From JADJPO01 sp963750395 (lineage in GTDB: Bacteria; Actinomycetota; Actinomycetes; Actinomycetales; Kineosporiaceae), in contig CAVVQM010000007.1 in assembly GCA_963750395.1 (NCBI GenBank), positions 1-64,000 on the forward strand: a stretch of 64,000 nucleotides of DNA. The letters run 5' to 3'. The notes beneath the pieces are model-generated. The model was not told the DNA's origin, did no database searches, and saw only the letters and a program-made list of their open reading frames with translations. Position 1 is the first letter of the stretch, and each line of letters begins with the position of its first letter. Position numbers and translations under genes: made by a program. Below are positions 54,885 through 63,328 of this stretch, in pieces.

Positions 54885-57768
54885 ATGACCGAGACCGCAT
54901 CCGGCCAGCCACAGCGCAGGGCCAAGGCCGAGCGGCCGAAGCTGGTGCGCAAGGGGCTGACCGTCGAGCGGGTGTACACCACGCCAGGGGTGCACCCGTA
55001 CGACGCGGTGACCTGGGAGCGGCGTGACGTCGTCCAGACCAACTGGCGGACCGGGGAGAGCATCTTCGAGCAGAAGGGCGTGGAGTTCCCCGACTTCTGG
55101 AGCCAGAACGCGTCGACCATCGTGACCACCAAGTACTTCCGCGGCGCCCTCGGCAGCGACGTGCGGGAGTGGAGTCTCAAGCAGTTGATCGACCGCGTGG
55201 TGCTCACCTACACCAAGGCGGGCAAGGACGAGGGGTACTTCGCCGACGACGCCGACGGCCGAGACCTTCGAGCACGAGCTGACCCACATGCTCCTGCACC
55301 AGGTCTTCAGCTTCAACTCCCCGGTCTGGTTCAACGTGGGAACGCCTGCACCGCAGCAGGTCTCGGCCTGCTTCATCCTGGCGGTCGACGATTCGATGGA
55401 CTCCATCCTCAACTGGTACAAGGAGGAGGGCTTCATCTTCAAGGGCGGGTCCGGCGCGGGCCTGAACCTGTCCCGGATCCGGTCCTCGAAGGAACTGCTC
55501 TCCAGCGGTGGCACGGCGTCCGGTCCGGTCTCGTTCATGCGCGGGGCCGACGCCTCGGCCGGGACCATCAAGTCCGGCGGGGCGACCCGGCGGGCGGCGA
55601 AGATGGTCGTGCTGGACGTCGATCACCCCGACATCGAGGAGTTCATCGAGACCAAGGCGCGCGAGGAGGACAAGATCCGCGCGCTGCGCGACTCCGGGTT
55701 CGACATGGACCTGGGTGGCAGGGACATCACCTCGGTCCAGTATCAGAACGCCAACAACTCGGTTCGGGTCAGCGACGAGTTCATGCGCGCCGTCGAGGCG
55801 GGCGAGCCCTTCGGGCTGCGGTCGCGTCAGACCGGCGAGGTCCTGGACACCACCGACGCCCGGGGCCTCTTCGCGAAGATGGCCGAGGCGGCCTGGGCGT
55901 GTGCCGACCCGGGCATCCAGTACGACGACACCATCAACGACTGGCACACCACGCCGGAGTCGGGCCGCATCACGGCGTCGAACCCGTGCTCGGAGTACAT
56001 GCACCTGGACAACTCCAGCTGCAACCTGGCCTCGCTGAACCTGATGAAGTTCCTCAGCGACGACGGCTCCTTCGACGCGGCCCGATTCGTCAAGGCGGTG
56101 GAGTTGGTGATCACCGCGATGGACATCTCCATCTGCTTCGCCGACTTCCCGACCACGGCGATCGGCGACACCACCCGCGCCTACCGTCAGCTGGGCATCG
56201 GGTACGCCAACCTGGGTGCGCTGCTGATGGCCTCCGGGCTGGGCTACGACTCGGACGGCGGCCGTGCGCTGGCCGCGTCGATCACCTCCCTGATGACCGG
56301 GACCGCCTACCGGCGCTCGGCCGAGATGGCCGCGGTGGTGGGTCCGTACGAGGGGTACGCCCGCAACGCCGAGGCGCACCGTCGGGTGATCCGCAAGCAC
56401 GCCGCGGCCAACGACGCCATCCGGACCATGCACAGCCTCGACTCCGACGTGCAGCGGGAGGCGACCCGGCAGTGGGAGCTCGGCCTCAGGACCGGCGAGC
56501 AGAACGGCTGGCGCAACGCCCAGGCCAGCGTGCTGGCACCCACCGGCACCATCGGCTTCATGATGGACTGCGACACGACGGGCATCGAGCCGGACTTCTC
56601 GCTGGTCAAGTTCAAGAAGCTGGTCGGCGGCGGCTCGATGCAGATCGTCAACCAGACCATTCCTCGGGCCCTGCGCAAGTTCGGGTACGCGGAGGAGACG
56701 GTCGAGGCCATCGTCGAGTACATCGCCGAGCACGGGCATGTGATGGACGCCCCGGGACTCAAGAGTGAGCACTACGAGGTCTTCGACTGCGCGATGGGCG
56801 CGCGGGCGATCAAGCCGATGGGCCACGTCCGGATGATGGCCGCCTGCCAACCGTTCCTGTCCGGGGCGATCAGCAAGACCGTCAACCTGCCCGAGACGGC
56901 GACCGTCGAGGAGATCTCCGACGTCTACTTCCAGGGCTGGAAGCTGGGTCTGAAGGCGCTGGCCGTCTACCGGGACAACTGCAAGGTCGGCCAGCCGCTG
57001 TCGGACGCCAAGGCCAAGAAGGCCGACGCGCCCGCCGAGGCGACGCCCGAGTCCGGGGCCCGCGTGGAGTACCGCCCGATCCGCAAGCGCCTGCCCAAGC
57101 GGCGCCCGAGCCAGACCACCTCGTTCGCGGTGAGCGGTGCCGAGGGATATCTGACCGCCGGCTCCTACGCCGACGGCGGCCTCGGCGAGGTGTTCCTCAA
57201 GCTGGGCAAGCAGGGGTCAACGCTCGCCGGCATGATGGACGCCTTCTCGCTGGCGATCTCCATCGCGCTGCAGCACGGCGTGCCGTTGGAGACCTACGTC
57301 GAGAAGTTCACGAACATGCGGTTCGAGCCGGCCGGGATGACCGACGACCCGGATGTGCGCATGGCCCAGTCGATCATGGACTATGTGTTCCGCCGCCTGG
57401 CCCTGGACTACCTCGACTTCGACACCCGCGCGGCGTACGGCATCTTCACGGCCGAGGAGCGTGCGCGGCATCTGGAGACCGGGTCCTACCTGCCGGATGA
57501 CGACGACGGCGACGTCGAGGAGGAACTCGAGTCACTGGCGCAGTCGGTGCCGTCGATCGCGACGAGGATGGACAAGGCTCCGGACGCCTCCGGCGTGGCG
57601 TCCGCCAAGCGGGCTCCGGAGCAGGTGCACTCCAGCACCGAACTCCTGGAGAGGATCCAGGGCCGGGCCAGCGACGCACCGATGTGCTTCACCTGTGGCA
57701 CGAAGATGCGCCCAGCCGGTTCGTGCTTCGTCTGCGAGGGGTGCGGGTCCACCTCGGGTTGCAGTTGA
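54885..57768 (+). CDS. nrdJ: Adenosylcobalamin-dependent ribonucleotide reductase (frame interrupted)
   Basis: Class II reductase that makes dNTP precursors with vitamin B12. Reads as ~960 residues: N-terminal KGLTVERVYTTPGVHPYD, substrate and effector region NSPVWFNVGTP, finger-loop and Cys motifs (NPCSEYMHLDNSSCNLASLN), LAPTGTIGFMMDCDTTGIEP and a C-terminal zinc-type CFTCG ... CFVCEGCG. The frame breaks at GG 55257-55258; with one G it continues DADAETFEHELTH. Every conserved block is intact, so a sequencing error is likely. No nrdAB or nrdEF is in the window. Confidence 0.92.
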
Positions 57769-57774
57769 CGCGAT

Positions 57775-57820
57775 GACGAGCGCCGTCCGCCCGATGTCGG
57801 GGCGGACGGCGCTCGTCTTT
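57775..57820 (+). terminator. Terminator after nrdJ
   Basis: GACGAGCGCCGTCCGCCC (57775-57792) pairs perfectly over 18 bases with 57800-57817 around a 7-base loop, then TTT. It ends nrdJ transcription and could also act on the convergent DevR-like gene. Confidence 0.9.
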
Positions 57821-57837
57821 GTCGGACGGACTCTGAA

Positions 57838-58493
57838 TCAGGGCCATTGGCCACTCAGCCCGCGTACCCGGGCGCCGTACACCGCGGCCTGGGTGCGGCG
57901 CTCGACGTGGAGCTTGGCCATCAGAGACGTGACGTGATTCTTGACGGTCTTCTCGGCGATGCTCAGGCGTTGCCCGATCTGTCGGTTGGTCAGGCCCTCC
58001 ACGATCAGGTCGAGCACCCGCTCCTCCTGCGGAGTCAGGTCCGCGATCCGGCCACCGTGCAGCTGCCGGGCCCGCGGCGCCGAAGCGACCATCGCCTCTG
58101 TGGCGGTCGGGGCCCGCATCAGGTTCTCACCGGCCGCGATCCGGTAGACGGCCTCTGCCAGGTCCGATCCGCGGATCGTTTGAGGATGAAGCCCGAGGCG
58201 CCGGCCCGCGCGGCTGCGGCGAGCGCCCGGGGGTCGTCGTAGCCGGTCAGGACGAGGACCCGGATCGAGGGGTTCCGGGAGCGCACCTTCCGGCACACCT
58301 CGATCCCCGATCCGTCCGGAAGCCGGACGTCGACGATGACCACCTGAGGTTTCGTCTCCGGAATGCGCACAAGCGCCTCGCCGGCTGAGCCCGCCTCCCC
58401 GACGACTGTGATCCGGCCGGTCTCGTTCAGCACCTCCCGCAGGCCGCGGCGCACGAGTTCATGGTCATCGATGAGGAAGACCCGGAGGTTCAA
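57838..58493 (-). CDS. devR: DevR/DosR-like response regulator of NarL family (frame interrupted)
   Basis: Receiver (VFLIDDHELVRRG; Asp55 in VIVDVRLPDGSGIE) plus LuxR-type helix-turn-helix (LTPQEERVLDLIVEGLTNRQ, AEKTVKNHV, ERRTQAAVY). It resembles M. tuberculosis DevR/DosR throughout, including GEAGS, RLPDG and ERRTQAAV. The frame breaks at TTT 58179-58181 (minus-strand AAA); adding one base gives FILKTIRGSDLAEAVY and a 218-residue protein, close to the 217 of DevR. The likely start is TTG at 58493, one base after the STAS stop. No sensor kinase (DevS/DosT-like) is nearby. Hypoxia or nitric oxide response is inferred from family only. Confidence 0.83.
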
Positions 58494-58494
58494 G

Positions 58495-58953
58495 TCAGGC
58501 CGTCCGCGGCAAGACCCGCTCCAGGCGTGCGATCTCCTCGACGGCACGGGTGGTGTTCCGCGCGAGGGTGAACAGCGGTAGCAGCCCCATGCCGGCCAGC
58601 TCACGGCGGATCTCGGTGGGCATCGCCGTCAGCCAGGTCTCGGCCCCGTGCCACGCGGCGGTGCGCCGCATGGTGTCGAGAATGGCCGGTGCGGAGATCT
58701 CGTGAGAGGTCACCGACGCCAGATCGAGAACGACCCGGCGGGGCCGGGCGCGCAACGCAGACTCGAGGGCCAGCCGACAGGGCCCGGCGGCCCGCCTGCT
58801 CAGCGCGCCGCCGATGGTCACTATGGGCGCACGGTCGATGGACCGCAGCGCGACACATACCTCGTCCTCGTGCGTCCACCACTGGGTCAGCGGATCCATC
58901 TGAAGGACCTTCGCGTTGATCAGCGGAGGCGTCCGGCGGGTGTTGGGCTGCAA
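58495..58953 (-). CDS. STAS-domain protein upstream of the DevR-like regulator
   Basis: A ~152-residue protein with a STAS-like fold: VTIGGALSRRAAGPCRLALE, RRVVLDLASVTSHEISAPAI and TEIRRELAGMGLLPLF. In classic anti-anti-sigma factors the loop reads D-S-S-G; here it is S-H-E-I-S-A, so the phosphorylation site is altered. Start is uncertain: TTG at 58953 has CGGAGG eight bases upstream, ATG at 58899 is an alternative. It is coupled to devR and preceded by a DosR-like palindrome, so it may signal to or be controlled by that regulator. No anti-sigma kinase is adjacent. Confidence 0.7.
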   Translation of the reverse strand: MQPNTRRTPPLINAKVLQMDPLTQWWTHEDEVCVALRSIDRAPIVTIGGALSRRAAGPCRLALESALRARPRRVVLDLASVTSHEISAPAILDTMRRTAAWHGAETWLTAMPTEIRRELAGMGLLPLFTLARNTTRAVEEIARLERVLPRTA

Positions 58954-59022
58954 TAGAACCACCTCCGTGTGATGGGGGTCACGACTGGCACCGACGCTAG
59001 GTGACGGTATGTATCCGATCTA

Positions 59023-59037
59023 GGGACCAAAGGTCCC
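59023..59037. promoter_or_regulatory. DosR/DevR-like palindrome upstream of STAS-devR
   Basis: GGGACCAAAGGTCCC is a perfect 6+3+6 palindrome, similar to the mycobacterial DosR box core GGGACT-WW-AGTCCC but one base longer in the centre. It lies ~70 bases ahead of the STAS gene start on the minus strand, in promoter position with an AT-richer stretch (GGATACATACCG) between. Autoregulation by the DevR-like protein is inferred. Confidence 0.55.
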
Positions 59038-59226
59038 GGTTTTTGTATTCCCCGTCGGTGTAGGTGCTGACAGGAGCGATTCGTTGGGCCCTTCGAGCCG
59101 CTCGACGCGGGGGACGGCCCCCGAGGCGCCCGGACCATGATCATGGGAACGGAGGACTTGTCGCCCGGCTCGCGGAGCGCTGGGATGGATGGACGCAGTG
59201 CCGAACACGGCCACCCGGGAGGAAGC

Positions 59227-59664
59227 ATGACGACAGGGACGGGAACACAGGCGGATGGGCCCGACGGGGCCGATCAGCCCGATCGGCAGGACCCGGTGAT
59301 CCAGCTCAGCAGACCCGTCGCGGCCCCGCTGGGGCACGTCTGGGAGGTCCTGGTCAGCGACGCCGGTGCGCAGGCCCTGCTCGGTGAGGGCGCCAGACTG
59401 GGAGCCAAGGGGGAGCCGTACAAGACGACGAACGGCGCCAACGGCGTGCTGCGCAGCTATCACCCGCTCGAACAGCTACGCGTGTCCTGGCACGAGACCT
59501 CCGGGTCGCCGGCCACGGTGGTGGAGGTGGATCTGCGCGCGGACGGCGAGGGGACGGTCCTCGATCTTCGCCAGGAGCACCTACCCTCCGACAGCGACAC
59601 GGCCTCGCTGGCCACTCGGTGGCGCGCGGCCCTGGACGCCGTGGCCGGCCAGGCCGAGGGCTGA
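59227..59664 (+). CDS. SRPBCC-family (START/AHSA1-like) protein
   Basis: A 145-residue protein with the hydrophobic-pocket fold of SRPBCC: IQLSRPVAAPLGHVWEVLVSD at the start, LRSYHPLEQLRVSWHE in the middle and TRWRAALDAVAGQ as the closing helix. Such proteins bind lipids or hydrophobic ligands; many are Hsp90-co-chaperone-like AHSA1 relatives. The ATG at 59227 has GGGAGGAAG upstream. It is divergent from the STAS-devR operon, so the DosR-like palindrome may serve both directions. Ligand unknown. Confidence 0.82.
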   Translation: MTTGTGTQADGPDGADQPDRQDPVIQLSRPVAAPLGHVWEVLVSDAGAQALLGEGARLGAKGEPYKTTNGANGVLRSYHPLEQLRVSWHETSGSPATVVEVDLRADGEGTVLDLRQEHLPSDSDTASLATRWRAALDAVAGQAEG

Positions 59665-59671
59665 GCGGGAT

Positions 59672-61414
59672 TCAGCCCAGGAAGTCCGCAGCGATCTGCG
59701 CCGCGGTCGCCGCCCGCGCAGGTTGGGCGCCCGTGCCGGTGACCAGGACCGCAAAGGCGACATCGCCCTGGTAGCCGGTGCACCAGGCATAGGTCTGCGG
59801 TGATGTCGCAGGCCCGTACCCGGGTGCCTCGCCCCCGACGGCGGACACCTGTCCTGCGCTCGCCGTGCGCAGGGGGGCCAGGTCGGGGTCCGCGACGACC
59901 GAGGCCGCCATCAACTGCTGCAGGAGAGCCTGACCGCCCGTGTCGAGCGGTTGCACGGTCTCGCCGGGCGGCTGCACCCCTTCTCCGTCCACCGGCCCGG
60001 CGAGCGTCGGCTCCCGTTGGATCCCCGCGGACACGGCAGCCGACATCCTGGCCAGAGCGAGCGGGCTGACCAGCACCTGGCCCTCGCCGATCGCGTTCAG
60101 CACCCGGTTGAGGTCGCTCGTCGAGTCCGGGAGTGTTCCGTCGAAGGCACCTGCGCCGGTGGCGCTGGGCACCCCGATGCCCAAGGCGTGGGCGGCGTCG
60201 CGTTGCTGTGTGTCCGACAGGGGCTCGGCCAAGCGGGCGAACCCGCTGCGACAACCCTGGGCGAAGGCGGTGGCCAGGTCCACACCTGCCCCGGTCGCCG
60301 ACCCCGTACTGGTGAACCGCTGGCCCTGGTAGGCCCAGGGGGTGCAGTCCAGGCGTGTGGTCTGCTGCAGGAGGTCGGCGCCCAGAGCCGCCAGCGTGGT
60401 CACCGGCCGCATGGCCGACCCGGGTGGGTAGCGACCCTGCAGTGCCAGGTCCTCACCGCTCGTCGCGGCATTGGCATCGACGAGCACCTGGCCGGTCAGC
60501 GCATTGATCGCCAGGAGCGCAGTGGCCGTGCGGGCTCCCTGCACCGCCGCCCGTCCGCGGGCCTGCCAGGCCGGGTCGAGGCTGAGCTGCAACGGCTTGC
60601 CCGGCACCGGAGGCACGACGTGCACCTGGCGGACCGGCGGTTCCAGGGGCTCGGCGTCCTCGACCGGCACGACGTCGATCCCCACGCCGGCCCGTCCGGC
60701 AAGCCGGGCGTCGTAGACCTGCTGGAGACCGCCGACGCCGATCACGTCACCCGCGCGCACCCGCGCCGGATACGTCTGGGCGAGTGCCGCCGTGGCCGGC
60801 TGGACGGTACCGATCAGTTCGGGCGCCGTCTGGACGCCGACCGGCTGCTCCGAGGCGTCCAGGATCGGCGCGCGCGGTGGCAGGAGCCGACGCGCGGTCA
60901 TGATCAACCCCTGGGTCAGCGCCGGGTGCACCGTACTCGGGCGCCACATCACGCGACTGCGCCCCTCGGTCTCGCGGACCACCACCTCGCTGCGATAGGT
61001 CCACATCCGCCGATCGTCGAGCTGTTCGCCCAGGTCCCAGGTGATCTCGAGGGACTGGATGACGTCCCCGTCGCGCAGCTCCCCGTTGTCCCCGGTCTGT
61101 GTCCGGGGTTCGCCGACCGTGCTCACCCGGACCGGATGGTTCTCGTCGGACTCGGAGATCCCGGTCACCATTGCCGTGACGTTCTCGGCGATCTGCTTGC
61201 TGTCGCCCTCGTCGACCCCTGGTCCGGACGCCGGGTCGTAGGACACTTCGTCAAGCTTGCCCTCGCCCCAGTACCGGGCGAAGTCGGTGGCGGCCTGGGG
61301 TGGCTCGACGGAGGCGACCGTGGCCGGGATCGTCTGCCAGGCGAGAACGGCGAACAGGCTGAAGATGGCCAGGAAGATGGCGCCGCCGGACATCCTGTTC
61401 AGCAGGGCCGCCAT
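59672..61414 (-). CDS. Penicillin-binding-like protein without catalytic motifs
   Basis: A 580-residue membrane-anchored protein: N-terminal membrane helix (residues ~12-33), an NTF2-like MecA_N-type domain to ~150, and a transpeptidase-fold domain from ~270. The three catalytic motifs of this fold are changed: SxxK is S333-A-M-R336 in YPPGSAMRPV, S-x-N is G-C-R in FAQGCRSGF, and K-T-G is A-V-G in VSAVGGEA. The start is chosen from AGGGAGG eight bases before ATG 61414. It probably cannot acylate penicillin or cross-link peptidoglycan, but may bind it or regulate. The frame is intact. It converges with the SRPBCC gene. Confidence 0.8.
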   Translation of the reverse strand: MAALLNRMSGGAIFLAIFSLFAVLAWQTIPATVASVEPPQAATDFARYWGEGKLDEVSYDPASGPGVDEGDSKQIAENVTAMVTGISESDENHPVRVSTVGEPRTQTGDNGELRDGDVIQSLEITWDLGEQLDDRRMWTYRSEVVVRETEGRSRVMWRPSTVHPALTQGLIMTARRLLPPRAPILDASEQPVGVQTAPELIGTVQPATAALAQTYPARVRAGDVIGVGGLQQVYDARLAGRAGVGIDVVPVEDAEPLEPPVRQVHVVPPVPGKPLQLSLDPAWQARGRAAVQGARTATALLAINALTGQVLVDANAATSGEDLALQGRYPPGSAMRPVTTLAALGADLLQQTTRLDCTPWAYQGQRFTSTGSATGAGVDLATAFAQGCRSGFARLAEPLSDTQQRDAAHALGIGVPSATGAGAFDGTLPDSTSDLNRVLNAIGEGQVLVSPLALARMSAAVSAGIQREPTLAGPVDGEGVQPPGETVQPLDTGGQALLQQLMAASVVADPDLAPLRTASAGQVSAVGGEAPGYGPATSPQTYAWCTGYQGDVAFAVLVTGTGAQPARAATAAQIAADFLG

Positions 61415-61931
61415 CGCCGACACCTCCCTTGCCCGACCGGGACGGACCGGTCGCGTCGGGTGACGCCGGCCGACACCGTCAGATGGAGACTGCACCGCCA
61501 CGCCGTTCACGGTATCCCTCGCCACCGGCAGCTGCCTGTAGGCGAGCGCCGACAGGTCGAGGACGTTGGTCCCGGGACACAGAGCAGACCCGCGGAGCAT
61601 CATCATGGCCAAGGCGGCTCGGACCGGCTCACCCAGGCAAGTGACCGAAAGCCACGCGCCGACGGCCGCCCCGCTTCGGCGGAGGCGACCGCGGATCAGG
61701 CAACGGACCTGGCGGGAAACCGGTCGAGCCGTCTTTGATTTTGTCGCCATTTCGTCGCCGCGATACCCGCAAGCCCATCGATGTGCCTCGTCGTGGGCGT
61801 GAGCGTTCGATGCCGGGTTCACCGTTGGCAGCACCTCGGGAGCGAATCTGGGGATGCATCCGCCCCCGCCGATGGTTGATGCTGCCTGTACGGCCGGTGC
61901 CCACAGGCCCTGCCGTCGGAAGGGGTGACAC
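61415..61931. other. Intergenic region between the penicillin-binding-like gene and the PAC2 gene
   Basis: 517 bases between divergent genes. A 66-codon frame from 61604 has no family features and I do not call it. An AT-richer stretch around 61733-61752 (TTTGATTTTGTCGCC) may hold promoter elements. Nothing else is recognised. Confidence 0.5.
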
Positions 61932-62858
61932 GTGCGGGATCCACAAGAGCTCTTCGCGCTGACCGATGAGCAACCCGAACCGGGCGAACTCGATCGCCCG
62001 GTGATGGTGTTCTGTCTGAGCGGGTTCGTCGATGCGGGTCAGGCGGCGCGCCTCGCCACGGAACAGCTGCTGGAGACCCTCGAGCACCGGGTGCTGGTGA
62101 GCTTCGACCTCGACGAGATCTACGACTATCGGGCCCGCCGGCCGGTGATGACCTTCGACGGGGACCACTGGAAGGACTACGCGAGACCGCGCCTGGAACT
62201 GCATCTGGTCCGGGATCTGGACGGGACCGCTTTCCTGCTCCTCCAGGGACCCGAGCCCGATCTGCAGTGGGACCGTTTCACCGCGGCGGTCTCCCAGATC
62301 GTGGAGCACTACGACGTGCGGCTGTCCGTCGGCGGCCACGCCATCCCGATGGGGGTGCCGCACACCCGGCCGATCGGGGTGACCGCACACGCCACCGATC
62401 CCGAACGCATCGTCGGGTACCGCAAGTGGGTCGGTCAGCTGCAGGTGCCGGGTCACATGACCGGGCTGGTGGAACTGCGTCTCGGCGAGAGCGGTCACGA
62501 GGCGGCGGGCTTCGCCGTCCACGTTCCGCACTATCTGGCGCAGAACGAGTTCCCGGCGGCGGCCCAGGTGCTGCTCGAGTCGATCGGAGGCGTGAGCGGG
62601 CTGCGTCTTCCGATCCAGGCCCTGGCCAACGCCGCCGAGCAGGTTCAGGCCGACGTGAACGCCCAGGTGGCCGATCAGCCGGATGCCCGGGCCCTGGTCC
62701 AGGCGCTGGAGGAGCAGTACGACTCGTTCGTGCAGGCTGAGGATTCTCCGATCGGACCCGGGCCGACCCAGTTGCCCTCGGGTGATGAACTCGGGGCGGA
62801 GCTGGAGCAGTTCCTGGCCGGCGAGGACGAGCGCCGGCGGCGGTCTGAGGGCGGCTGA
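61932..62858 (+). CDS. PAC2 family (proteasome assembly chaperone-like) protein
   Basis: A 308-residue protein of the PAC2 family: VMVFCLSGFVDAGQAARLATEQLLE at the start, DFDGDHWKDY-like YRARRPVMTFDGDHW, LLLQGPEPDLQWDRF, and GVPHTRPIGVTAHAT. The C-terminal ~80 residues are charged and coiled-coil-like. In M. tuberculosis the relative Rv2714 sits near lexA-nrdR in this same gene order. Despite the name, chaperone activity for bacterial proteasomes is not established. GTG start with GGAAGGGG six bases upstream. Confidence 0.88.
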   Translation: MRDPQELFALTDEQPEPGELDRPVMVFCLSGFVDAGQAARLATEQLLETLEHRVLVSFDLDEIYDYRARRPVMTFDGDHWKDYARPRLELHLVRDLDGTAFLLLQGPEPDLQWDRFTAAVSQIVEHYDVRLSVGGHAIPMGVPHTRPIGVTAHATDPERIVGYRKWVGQLQVPGHMTGLVELRLGESGHEAAGFAVHVPHYLAQNEFPAAAQVLLESIGGVSGLRLPIQALANAAEQVQADVNAQVADQPDARALVQALEEQYDSFVQAEDSPIGPGPTQLPSGDELGAELEQFLAGEDERRRRSEGG

Positions 62859-62870
62859 ATCAGCCGTGGC

Positions 62871-63272
62871 TCAGCCCAGGTCGCGCAGCACCGCGAGCAG
62901 GGCGAGGCCATAGGCCTGAGCCGGGTCCGGATCGCTGAAGCGGCACTCGCCCTCGCCGGTGCGGATCGTCACCGTGGCCGGCGGTCCGGCCTCGAGCCGC
63001 ACGAACAGCCCCGCCAGTGCCTCACGCAGTCGGTCCTCGCCGGGCAGCCAGAGGGCCTCCTCGGCCTCCACGGAGTCCAACGCCCACTCGGTGGTTCCGT
63101 TGAAGCCGATCACCGGGCCCGACGGGAAGCTGTGCATCTCGACGGTCATGTCCGACAGGACGAAGATCTCCTCGTCCATGTCCCGGTCCGGCAGCACGAA
63201 GCGGTCACCGGGCGCCGGGTGCCACTTCAGGCCGTGCTTGCGCAGTGCCCGGGCCAGATCGATACTCACCAT
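62871..63272 (-). CDS. Conserved actinobacterial protein, sometimes labelled CpaE-like
   Basis: A ~133-residue soluble protein. I recognise VPAPGDRF-type opening (LKWHPAPGDRFVLPDRDMDEEIFVLSDMT broken by family signatures PAPGDRF and DRDMDEE), then GFNGTTEWALDSV and EALWLPGEDRLREAL. It is widespread in actinobacteria and sometimes auto-annotated as pilus assembly CpaE, which the sequence does not support (no P-loop). Start uncertain: 63272 fits homologues, 63305 is possible. It converges with the PAC2 gene and precedes the DNA ligase end. Function unknown. Confidence 0.72.
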   Translation of the reverse strand: MVSIDLARALRKHGLKWHPAPGDRFVLPDRDMDEEIFVLSDMTVEMHSFPSGPVIGFNGTTEWALDSVEAEEALWLPGEDRLREALAGLFVRLEAGPPATVTIRTGEGECRFSDPDPAQAYGLALLAVLRDLG

Positions 63273-63328
63273 GGACACATTGTCGGTGTTCATCCGCATG
63301 CCCACCCGGGGGCACGATCGCGGGCACG

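Noticed and set aside
54281..57768. A cobalamin riboswitch controlling nrdJ.
   Set aside because: I looked in the leaders of nrdR and nrdJ and saw no B12-box-like core; the nrdR-nrdJ gap is only 130 bases.
59023..59046. Terminator reading of GGGACCAAAGGTCCC followed by GGTTTTTG on the plus strand.
   Set aside because: No plus-strand gene ends upstream (STAS and devR run the other way), and the site sits in promoter position for the minus-strand operon, so an operator fits better.
61604..61801. Small frame upstream of the penicillin-binding-like gene.
   Set aside because: Arg/Pro-rich composition, no clear ribosome site and no family features; likely chance in GC-rich DNA.
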